Shown: positions 58,124-64,000 of the stretch, one piece after another
Layout: each line of letters begins with the position of its first letter
Numbering within the stretch: position 1 is the stretch's first letter
Assembly: GCF_040581415.1 (NCBI RefSeq)
Contig: NZ_CP114014.1
Coordinates: forward strand, 4,836,001-4,900,000
DNA length: 64,000 nt
Reading direction: 5' to 3'
Source: Paraconexibacter sp040581415
GTDB taxonomy: Bacteria; Actinomycetota; Thermoleophilia; Solirubrobacterales; Solirubrobacteraceae
Position numbers and translations under genes: made by a program
The notes under the pieces: generated by a model
The model's database searches: none
What the model saw: the letters and a program-made list of their open reading frames with translations, nothing else
What the model was told of the DNA's origin: nothing

Positions 58124-58773
58124 TCCCCACGACCGAAACCCTGCTGAACGAGTTCATCGACGCGTGGAACGCCGGCGAACGGCCGAGCGTCCGGACGTAC
58201 CTGCGGCGCGTCCCGGAGGGCGACGCGCGCGACCGCCTCGCCACCGAGCTCGAGTCGTGGCTGGAGGCCGCGCCGACCCCGCGCTACAGCAACACAGCGC
58301 GAGCAGCGATCCGCGCCGAGCCCGTGGTCCAGCGCGTGTTCTCTGCCGCCGGGGAGGATGCCGGGCTCTGGCCCGTCGTGCTGCCCGAGCTCCGCCAGCG
58401 CGCGCGCCTGTCGCTGAGCGACGTCGCCGGACGGATCGCCCAGCGCTTCGGCCTCGCCGCGCGCGACGAGGAGCGCGCCGCGACGTATCTCGGTGAGCTC
58501 GAGGCCGGCCGCCTGGAGCCGACCCGTGTTTCGCGCCGGCTGCTCGAGACTCTCGCCGACGTCCTCGGTGCAAGCCCCGGGACGCTCGCCGACGCTGCCT
58601 CGTTCGGGCGACCGCTGCGCCCCGCCGGCGCCCTCTTCCGCGCCGACGACCTCGAGGACGCCGACTGGGTCGCAGACGATCTGGCGGTCATCGCGCAGGC
58701 CGCGATGGCACCGGCGCCCGCGGCCGCCCTCGACGAGGTCGACCGGCTCTTCCTCGGCGGCCCCGAGGGATAG
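58120..58773 (+). CDS. Sigma companion protein with XRE-like HTH, copy 1
   Basis: A 217-residue soluble protein. Residues 7-50 are a helical domain (LLNEFIDAWNAGERPSVRTYL) of the kind found beside sigma factors and in planctomycetal kinases. Residues about 85-150 contain an XRE-type HTH with an insertion (LPELRQRARLSLSDVAGRI, then YLGELEAGRLEP and LLETLADVLGAS). The C-terminus has LDEVDRLFLGG, shared with copy 2. Overlaps the sigma gene by ATGA. Role: probable anti-sigma or sigma partner; inferred. Confidence 0.7.
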   Translation: MIPTTETLLNEFIDAWNAGERPSVRTYLRRVPEGDARDRLATELESWLEAAPTPRYSNTARAAIRAEPVVQRVFSAAGEDAGLWPVVLPELRQRARLSLSDVAGRIAQRFGLAARDEERAATYLGELEAGRLEPTRVSRRLLETLADVLGASPGTLADAASFGRPLRPAGALFRADDLEDADWVADDLAVIAQAAMAPAPAAALDEVDRLFLGGPEG

Positions 58774-58792
58774 ACCCAACGGTGGTGGCGCG

Positions 58793-59524
58793 TCAGCTCG
58801 ACGGTGCGAGCAGGCGCGCCAGCGCCACGGCCAGACGCGAGTCAGCGGCCGCGTCACCCCGCACCGCCGCCCCCAGGTGCGTGCTCTCCAGGCGTGGCGA
58901 GAGGTACGGCAACTGTGCGATACGGGCGATGCGGTCCGGGTAGCCGGCCAGTCCCAGGCGCTCCCACGCCGCGCCGTGGTCAGCCGCATGGAACGCCGCG
59001 CTCGCCGCTTCCGTGATCAGGCCGCACTGGCGCAGGCGGAAGTGGGTCATCACCCCGCTGGTGCCGTACTCCGCGGCGAGCGTGAGCACGTCGTCCGGTG
59101 TCGGATCGCCGGCGAAGCGCCCGGTCAGCGCGACCTTCGGGATCAGGAACTCGGCGGCGAACGCGTTCGCCTCGTTCTCGTAGGGCGTCGTCGTCTTCCC
59201 GGCGACGGTCTCGATCGTGTCGATCACCATCCCGCCGTCGTGGCCGCACCAGTGGTGCCCGAGCTCGTGCGCGAGCGTGAACCGCTGCCGCACCCGGGGC
59301 TCCGTCCCGTTCACGAACAGCAACCGCGTCGGGCCGAGCGGGACGCAGGCACCGGCCAGGCCGTCCAGCAGCGTAGCGATCACCACGGGGAGCCCGACCA
59401 CGTCCTCGACGACGTCCAGCAAGCACGACAACGGCGCGCCGAGGTCCAGACCCAGCGCGGCCCGCGCCTCCCGCGCTCGTTTCGCGCCCCGGTTGCTGTG
59501 CAGGCTCGGCAACCGCTCGAGCAT
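58793..59524 (-). CDS. ImmA/IrrE (M78) family metallopeptidase, copy 1
   Basis: A 243-residue peptidase. The zinc motif RFTLAHELGHHW has HExGH at residues 86-90; the third ligand region is the YENEANAFAAEFLIP block near 115-130. M78 proteases cleave HTH repressors (ImmA-ImmR, IrrE-DdrO) in response to stress. It converges on the HTH companion gene (gap 19 nt) and diverges from the zinc-ribbon gene (48-bp gap). The start at 59524 gives MLERLPSL; no ribosome site is strong. The HTH protein next door is the obvious candidate substrate. Confidence 0.82.
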   Translation of the reverse strand: MLERLPSLHSNRGAKRAREARAALGLDLGAPLSCLLDVVEDVVGLPVVIATLLDGLAGACVPLGPTRLLFVNGTEPRVRQRFTLAHELGHHWCGHDGGMVIDTIETVAGKTTTPYENEANAFAAEFLIPKVALTGRFAGDPTPDDVLTLAAEYGTSGVMTHFRLRQCGLITEAASAAFHAADHGAAWERLGLAGYPDRIARIAQLPYLSPRLESTHLGAAVRGDAAADSRLAVALARLLAPSS

Positions 59525-59572
59525 GCCAGAGGTCGCCGTCAGACACGAGCCTCGCCGTTCGACCCAGGGCCT

Positions 59573-60088
59573 ATGAGCATCGACGAGACCCCCATCTGCC
59601 GCGCGACCATCCGCGGCGACCGCATCACCCTCAACGGCTGGGACCGCTCGCTGGCCGGCCGCGGCCCGTCCCGGGACGGACTCCGCCACGTCCGCGCTGC
59701 GCTGGCTGACCTCTACCGCTCCGGCCAGGAGGACGACGAGCTCATCGTGACGCCGGTGGGCGGCACCCGCTGGAGCGACGACGCCGAAGCTGTCCTCATC
59801 GCGTGGGCCACCCGCGTGGGCTTCACGCGGGTCTGGCTCCCGGCCCGCGTCGTGGACCTGGCCGGCGAGCTCGCAGCGTGTGGACACGCGCAGGTCACCT
59901 GCCCGACCTGCGGCGCCCGCTGGCGTGACGAGAGCGTCGACTTCTGGGCCGGCGTGCGGCGCCACGGCTGGTTCCCCGGGCGCTGCCTGGCGTGCGGTGG
60001 GTCGCTGCCCGAGTGGGACGTCGCCGGCGAGGGCGACGCCGACCGCGCACGGACCGCCGTGCCCCTCAGCCGTCGTCGCGGCCGCTAG
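59573..60088 (+). CDS. Zinc-ribbon protein of unknown function
   Basis: A 171-residue protein. An alpha/beta N-terminal part (SIDETPICRATIRGDRITLNGWDRSL) includes an Asp/Glu-rich helix pair (GQEDDELIVTP), and residues about 109-140 hold two Cys pairs (TCPTCGARW and RCLACGGSL) typical of a zinc ribbon. It is divergent from the M78 peptidase with a 48-bp gap, so they may share a promoter region. Its Cys pairs suggest nucleic-acid or protein binding; no family recognised. Confidence 0.65.
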   Translation: MSIDETPICRATIRGDRITLNGWDRSLAGRGPSRDGLRHVRAALADLYRSGQEDDELIVTPVGGTRWSDDAEAVLIAWATRVGFTRVWLPARVVDLAGELAACGHAQVTCPTCGARWRDESVDFWAGVRRHGWFPGRCLACGGSLPEWDVAGEGDADRARTAVPLSRRRGR

Positions 60089-60141
60089 CCCTTCGGGGAG
60101 TCCCTCAGCCGCCGGGCGTGGTAGATCGCGTCCTCGAGGGT

Positions 60142-60184
60142 GAGTGGCCCGGGTCCGGGATGTCGAGACCGGGCGCGGCCACTC
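60142..60184. terminator. Hairpin between convergent genes
   Basis: GAGTGGCC (60142-60149) pairs perfectly with GGCCACTC (60177-60184), with additional G-C pairing inside. It separates the zinc-ribbon gene (ends 60088) from the TPR gene (ends 60183), and its right arm includes the latter's stop codon. Confidence 0.5.
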
Positions 60185-61349
60185 AGCGCCCCACCGTCGG
60201 GTAGGTCGCGGCGTAGTCCGGCGCGGGATCAAGGCCGACGTTGTCCCCGTCGGTCATCTCCCAGAGGTGCCTCGCCTTCGCGACGACGCCGGCCGTCAGG
60301 CAGTCGAGCAGCGCCGGCGTCAGAAGGTCGAACGGCAGCGGCACGGTCACGGTCACCCAGAGGTCGCCGGCGTCGTCGATCTCGAAGTTCTCGCCCTCGA
60401 GCACCACCTCGTCGCGGAGCTCCGCCTGCGCCACTTCGTCGTCGACGACGCCAGGCGCACGTCCGATCATCGCCCGGACGGTCACGGCGTCGTACCGCGG
60501 CTCGACGTCGATCAGCGTGGGCCGGTCCGCGGTGTCGAGCACGATCGTCCCGTCCCCCTCGTGGTCGACGTACGCCCGCGCGCGTAGTCCGGCATAGCCC
60601 GCGTTGTCGATGAGCGTCCGGGCCCACAGCGGGCGGTCATCCGCCTCCGGTACCTCCGGCAGCTGCGGGTCGCCCGCCATGAGCGCGTCCAGCAGCTCCT
60701 GCGCGTCGGTGGCCTCGTCCTTACCCGCGTCCGTGTCCAGCAGGACCGCGTGCTCGTAGGCGGTGCGCGCCTCGCCGAGTTGGCCGGCGCCGGTGGCGGC
60801 CTGCCCGAGGTAGCACCAGGCCCACGCCTCGTCCGGCGCGATCTCGCAGTAGTACCGCAGGTGGCGGTAGGCCTCCGCCCAGCGGCCGAGCCCGAGCAGC
60901 GTGTACCCGAGCGCGTAGTGGGCCATGACGTCGCCCGCCTCCAGGCAGCGCCGCCAGCGGACGACCGCGACCTCGTCGTCGCCGGCGATGGCCTGCGAGA
61001 AGAGCTTGCGGTTCAGCGTCTGGCGGCCGGTGCCGTACTGGGCGCGGGCGGCGACGACGATCGCGTTCGGCGCGACGTCCGTCAGCCCGAGCTGGGGGAC
61101 GTCGAAGCGCGGCCCGTCCCAGAGCGGGGCGTGGTCCTCGTCGTCCGGGTCGTAGTGCGCGGGCCGCCTGACGGCGAAGCCGATGCAGCGTCCGTCCGGG
61201 ACGTCGTGCAGCAGGCCGACCTGGTCGCTGACGCCGACCCAGCGATCGCGCGGCTGGCCGTCGTCGGTCGCGCCGAACTCCAGCGCGGTCAGCCAGTCCA
61301 GGCCGTGGTCCTGGCTGAGGTACAGCCGTGGCCGGTTCGTCGCGGGCAT
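60183..61349 (-). CDS. TPR-containing protein
   Basis: A 388-residue protein. Central residues about 130-215 are tetratricopeptide-like helices (CLEAGDVMAHYALGYTLLGLGRWAEAYRHLRYYCEIAPDEAWAWCYLGQ...GQLGEARTAYEHAVLLDTD). The N-terminal 110 residues contain a Trp/Asp-rich beta segment; the C-terminal 140 residues resemble a small YbjN/T3SS-chaperone-like domain (AVTVRAMIGRAPG ... LPFDLLTPALLDCL). GGGAGG 7 nt upstream makes the ATG at 61349 secure. It lies 71 nt downstream of M78 copy 2 on the same strand, so it may close that operon. TPR proteins bind partner proteins; its partner is unknown. Confidence 0.65.
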   Translation of the reverse strand: MPATNRPRLYLSQDHGLDWLTALEFGATDDGQPRDRWVGVSDQVGLLHDVPDGRCIGFAVRRPAHYDPDDEDHAPLWDGPRFDVPQLGLTDVAPNAIVVAARAQYGTGRQTLNRKLFSQAIAGDDEVAVVRWRRCLEAGDVMAHYALGYTLLGLGRWAEAYRHLRYYCEIAPDEAWAWCYLGQAATGAGQLGEARTAYEHAVLLDTDAGKDEATDAQELLDALMAGDPQLPEVPEADDRPLWARTLIDNAGYAGLRARAYVDHEGDGTIVLDTADRPTLIDVEPRYDAVTVRAMIGRAPGVVDDEVAQAELRDEVVLEGENFEIDDAGDLWVTVTVPLPFDLLTPALLDCLTAGVVAKARHLWEMTDGDNVGLDPAPDYAATYPTVGR

Positions 61350-61420
61350 CGGGCCCCTCCCTTTCGTCGTTCGTCTCGACTACGGGGTCGCTGCGCGGAC
61401 ATCGGTTCTGACGGTTGCCG

Positions 61421-61972
61421 CTACTGGCCGAACAGCACCGCGGCCCGCCGGACGGTCGCCGCGTTCGACGTGCCGAACGTGTCGCACAGCTGCGCGATGT
61501 CACCGCCGCAGCGGGCGTGCTCGCGGACGAAGAGCCAGCGCGGCATCAGCAGCGCGGCGGCGAACGCGCTGGCCTCCTCCTCGATGTCGCGCGGCGTCTC
61601 GGGACGCGGAGGGCCCGAGTCGTGGACGCTCGTGTGCCGGCAGAACAGCGCCTGCTGACCGGGCTCGCGGTGCAGGACCCAGTGCCCGACCTCGTGCCCG
61701 ATGGTGAAGCGACGACGCGGCGGCCACAGGCGGGCTTCGACTGCATTGACCCAGATCTCGCCGCGTGCCGGCAGCAGCAGGCCGGAAAGCGACTGGCCGT
61801 CGTTCGTCTTCGGCGCTCCGGGAGCGGTGCTCAGGTCCTCCACGTCGCGGACCAGGAGCCCGAACACCGAGTCCGCGATGTCCTCGACGGGGACCGGCAG
61901 CCGCGCGCCGTCCCACAGATACTCGGGGATCTTCGCGAGGATGCCGTCGGCGCGCTCTTCGATGTCCTCCAC
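61421..61972 (-). CDS. ImmA/IrrE (M78) family metallopeptidase, copy 2
   Basis: A 183-residue compact M78 peptidase. RRRFTIGHEVGHWVLH has HExGH at residues 93-97, and EEEASAFAAALLMP supplies the distal glutamate. Compared with copy 1 it lacks the C-terminal extension of about 60 residues but keeps RFT-(L/I)-x-HE and E-EA-(N/S)-AFAA. GTG start 12 nt after the 62-aa ORF. Order sigma2, HTH2, 62-aa ORF, peptidase on one strand makes cleavage of the HTH companion likely, by family analogy. Confidence 0.85.
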   Translation of the reverse strand: MEDIEERADGILAKIPEYLWDGARLPVPVEDIADSVFGLLVRDVEDLSTAPGAPKTNDGQSLSGLLLPARGEIWVNAVEARLWPPRRRFTIGHEVGHWVLHREPGQQALFCRHTSVHDSGPPRPETPRDIEEEASAFAAALLMPRWLFVREHARCGGDIAQLCDTFGTSNAATVRRAAVLFGQ

Positions 61973-61984
61973 TGATCGGTGAGC

Positions 61985-62173
61985 CTAGATGCCGAGGTGG
62001 TCGCGGAGGCGGCGAAGCGTGTCGCGGGCCGCCTGGGACGGTGGTGCCGCGGCGTCCGGATCCCGGGTGTGTGAGCGCCGGAAGACCCGGTGCGCGATGA
62101 GCGCGGCGAGGGTGTTGTCACCTGCGCGGACCGCGTCGGCGTAGGCGCGCAGCGGGTCGGGGCGATGGTCCAT
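61985..62173 (-). CDS. Small helical protein (62 aa) in the sigma-2 operon
   Basis: A 62-residue ORF between the HTH2 gene and M78 peptidase 2, all on the minus strand (gaps 101 and 12 nt). The product is helical and charged (DPLRAYADAVRAGDNTLAALIAHRVF, then RDTLRRLRDHL) and its codon use is like its neighbours. No family recognised. The start has no clear ribosome site, so its reality rests on position and composition. Confidence 0.5.
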   Translation of the reverse strand: MDHRPDPLRAYADAVRAGDNTLAALIAHRVFRRSHTRDPDAAAPPSQAARDTLRRLRDHLGI

Positions 62174-62274
62174 GACGGTGAAGTCGTCGGGGCACCCACC
62201 GACCTGACCGCGACTCGGCGCGAAAGGGGGTCGGACCGGGGGCGCTCGCGGGACGACCAGCGGGACGGCGACGC

Positions 62275-62985
62275 TTACGACCCGGAACGGCGTCCGGTGA
62301 ACAGCGCGTCGACGTCGGGCGAGCCGGGGGCAGGCACAGTCCCGGGACTGCGCGGCGGGGCGGGCGTGCTCGCGTCCACCCCTGACTCAGCAGCGGGCGC
62401 CGGTGCAGGCGCAGGCGCAGGCGCAGGCGGCATCGCGAAGTCCGCGTCGGGCTCGGCCATGCGGGCGAACGCCTGTCCCGTCGCGCCGCCGGCGGCGGGA
62501 AGGATGTTCTCGCCGGCCGTCCGGAGCGCGGCACGCGTCTCCCCCACGATCGCGCCGAGCGCGTCCAGCACGCGGTCGGTGACCCCGTCCGCCGGGAGCG
62601 TCCCCTGCTCCATCGCGTGGTAGTAGCCAAGTACCGCCGGCTCCTGTCCGGGGACGCTGAGCCCCTCGGCGAGCTTCTTGACCAGTTGCGCGCGCGACAG
62701 CCGCGCGCGGTGACGCAGCCGCGGCAGCAGCGCAGGCCAGGTTCCGGCGGCGCCGTCGAGCGCCTGCAGCAGGTCGTCCGTCAGTGCCTTGGCCGGGGAC
62801 GCGGCGAAGGCGGCGGCGTCGAACGTGCGGCGCGGGGCGCGGGCCAGGTACTCGTCGAGCAGCGTAATCAGCTCCTCGCGCTCGGCCCCGGTCACCTGCT
62901 GTAGGTAGTCGGTCGGGTCGGGCGCCTCGCCGCCCGCGCGGTCGGCGGCGGTGAACTGCCTGAAGAGCTGTTCGACGAGGGTCAT
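62275..62985 (-). CDS. Sigma companion protein with XRE-like HTH, copy 2
   Basis: A 236-residue paralogue of the copy-1 protein. Same layout: N-terminal helical domain (LVEQLFRQFTAADRAGGEAPDPTDYL), HTH region at about 83-150 (LLPRLRHRARLSRAQLVKKLAEGL, then YYHAMEQGTLPADGVTDRVLDALGAI), a Pro/Ala-rich stretch (PAPAPAPAPAPAA), and a C-terminal VDALFTGR like the other copy's VDRLFLGG. ATGA overlap with the sigma gene, as in copy 1. Probable sigma partner or anti-sigma; inferred. Confidence 0.7.
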   Translation of the reverse strand: MTLVEQLFRQFTAADRAGGEAPDPTDYLQQVTGAEREELITLLDEYLARAPRRTFDAAAFAASPAKALTDDLLQALDGAAGTWPALLPRLRHRARLSRAQLVKKLAEGLSVPGQEPAVLGYYHAMEQGTLPADGVTDRVLDALGAIVGETRAALRTAGENILPAAGGATGQAFARMAEPDADFAMPPAPAPAPAPAPAAESGVDASTPAPPRSPGTVPAPGSPDVDALFTGRRSGS

Positions 62986-63629
62986 GACGCGTCCGGTGGA
63001 ATATCACGCGCGGCCAGTCGCCGGCGCAGATCGCGCCGGAAGCGGCTGACGATCTGGTAGGCGTTCTCAGTCGTGACAGCGGGGACCTCCGTGACCGCCA
63101 CGTCCGCCGTCTGGTCGTCGAAGACCATGATCTCGATGATGCGGCGGTGGTCCGGTGAGCGCTCGGCGAGCAGCTCCTCGATGATCGCCTGCACCTCGAG
63201 GTAACCGGCGCGGTCGACCTCCCCGTCCGACGCCGGCTCGCGGCCCGCCGCGGTCACGGCGTCCAGGGAGTCGGTGTCGAGCGTCCGCTCGCGGTCCCGG
63301 AAGAAGTCCGCGATCCGGCGCTTGGTGATCGTGTTCATCCAGACGACGAACTCGCCCTTGGACGTCCCGTCGAACGCGGACCGCACCGCGCTGGTGATGA
63401 TCTCACCGGTGACGTCCTCGACATCCTGGGCCGGAATCCGCAGGACGACCCGTCGGCGCACGTTCTCCCAGTGCCCGAACACCAGATGTGCGAGCCCGGT
63501 GGCAGCCGCCTCACGGTGCCCGCGCGTCCGCATCGCGCTGACGTACGCGATCAGCTGGTCATCGCTGAGCGACTGCAGCTCGTGGTCGGGAAGGGGGCCT
63601 GAGAACGTCAACGGTCTGTGTGTCGCCAT
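62982..63629 (-). CDS. Sigma-70-like factor, copy 2
   Basis: A 215-residue sigma-type protein. Region 2 appears as HLVFGHWENVRRRVVLRIP, VEDVTGEIITSAVRSAFDG and EFVVWMNTITKRRIADFFRDRER; region 4 as PDHRRIIEIMVFDDQ and TTENAYQIVSRFRRDLRRRL. A T-E-NAYQ-(I/L)-x3-R-x3-DL-x3-L signature matches copy 1. Its stop overlaps the companion HTH gene by ATGA. The start at 63629 has no clear ribosome site. Function: presumed alternative sigma factor controlled by its companion. Confidence 0.78.
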   Translation of the reverse strand: MATHRPLTFSGPLPDHELQSLSDDQLIAYVSAMRTRGHREAAATGLAHLVFGHWENVRRRVVLRIPAQDVEDVTGEIITSAVRSAFDGTSKGEFVVWMNTITKRRIADFFRDRERTLDTDSLDAVTAAGREPASDGEVDRAGYLEVQAIIEELLAERSPDHRRIIEIMVFDDQTADVAVTEVPAVTTENAYQIVSRFRRDLRRRLAARDIPPDAS

Positions 63630-63695
63630 GGCCGCTGGGTTCCTGACGCGTCGATCCGCCGACGCTATCCGAGCCGGCTTCCGGCGTGGGCGCGC

Positions 63696-64000
63696 TCAGC
63701 GCGGGAGCGTCTTGGTGAGAACGGCGGCTTGCTCAGGGGTGAGCGGTGTCGTGTACGCGGCGACCGCGTCCGCCGTCGCGAGTCCGATCCCTTTGTCGCG
63801 CGCATCGCTGCTGTAGAGCGTGACGTGGTTCGGTGGCAGCGGGACCGGGGTGCCGAGGTCGGCGGACAGCTGCGCGTACACCTCGGCCAGACCGTCGACG
63901 TCGCAGAAGGCGACGAGGCTGCGGCGACCGTCGTCCCGCTCGGCCGTCGCCGCCCGCCCGTCGAAGTGGACGCCGCGCGGCTCCGTGAGCGCCGGCTCGT
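63696..64000 (-). CDS. Conserved protein of unknown function, C-terminal part (cut by window edge)
   Basis: The reading frame enters from the right edge and ends at 63696; about 100 residues are visible. The sequence is alpha/beta (LVAFCDVDGLAEVYAQLSADLGTPVPLPPNHVTLYSSDARDKGIGLATADAVAAYTTPLTPEQAAVL). The PPNHVTLY-x-SD and GIGLAT segments are reminiscent of 2H phosphoesterase/2'-5' RNA-ligase-like folds (H-x-T-L), but only one such motif is visible. It lies upstream of the sigma-2 operon on the same strand (66-nt gap) and could be part of it. Confidence 0.5.
   Translation of the reverse strand, partial: EPALTEPRGVHFDGRAATAERDDGRRSLVAFCDVDGLAEVYAQLSADLGTPVPLPPNHVTLYSSDARDKGIGLATADAVAAYTTPLTPEQAAVLTKTLPR

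Noticed and set aside
60090..60180. Minus-strand peptide ending TLEDAIYHARRLRDSPKG, possibly a gene remnant
   Set aside because: It looks protein-like for 18 residues, but no start or longer frame can be supported and it lies in the terminator region; at most a decayed fragment.
1..64000. CRISPR arrays, tRNA/rRNA genes, insertion sequences, prophage or attachment sites
   Set aside because: No spaced direct repeats of CRISPR type, no tRNA-like cloverleaf, no transposase or integrase motif was seen on either strand.

Overview
The window is about 72% G+C by eye, with frequent GTG starts, dense ATGA/GTGA stop-start overlaps, many TetR regulators, and large secreted beta-propeller and repeat proteins. 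Together with a DUF6629-like protein, an LVIVD propeller and a DUF5925-type ATPase, this points to a high-GC actinobacterium, most plausibly class Thermoleophilia, order Solirubrobacterales (Patulibacter/Conexibacter/Solirubrobacter type). That placement is inference. I see no rRNA, tRNA, CRISPR array, integrase or insertion sequence.

Layout. 1-5.6 kb (minus): the RecBCD repair genes recC and recB, with recB running off the left edge and a 30-codon ORF wedged between them. 5.8-9.8 kb: a secreted propeller, a two-gene NatAB-like ABC exporter and a divergent TetR gene with a palindrome between them. 9.8-17.9 kb: a lipid/terpenoid-type catabolic island (enoyl-CoA hydratase, two-domain SDR/acyl-CoA synthetase, GMC oxidoreductase, epoxide-hydrolase-like protein, EthA-like Baeyer-Villiger monooxygenase, TetR). 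18-26 kb: SGNH hydrolase, HD-GYP plus MFS pair, MerR plus zinc/PAS pair, SelO. 26-34 kb: small membrane proteins, DMT transporter, TetR, LVIVD propeller, RelA/SpoT-type HD hydrolase, GST. 34-41 kb: a 1367-residue Ig-like repeat surface protein with a GT2 enzyme and an unknown protein upstream. 41.8-47 kb (minus): TolB-like propeller, a possible PD-(D/E)XK protein, a molybdopterin oxidoreductase and a RibD/DHFR-like reductase. 47-53.5 kb: GMC oxidase with cupin, MMPL exporter fused to a hotdog domain under a TetR operator, and a collagen-like protein.

53.7-64 kb is the most unusual part. A CbxX/EccA-type AAA+ ATPase is followed by an ARPP-1-domain protein overlapping a DUF5925 AAA+ ATPase. Then the same module occurs twice: a sigma-70-like factor, joined by an ATGA overlap to a soluble protein with a conserved N-terminal helical domain, an XRE-like helix-turn-helix and a C-terminal VD-x-LF-x-G motif, accompanied by an ImmA/IrrE (M78) metallopeptidase. 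A zinc-ribbon protein, a TPR protein and a 62-aa ORF fill the gaps. By analogy with ImmR/ImmA and DdrO/IrrE, where such a peptidase cleaves an HTH repressor, the best hypothesis is a protease-switched sigma-factor system in two paralogous copies. Co-occurrence and duplication are seen directly; the mechanism is inferred.

Most other long open frames are high-GC shadows of these genes and were left out. Transcription terminators are mostly long GC-rich inverted repeats without U-tracts.
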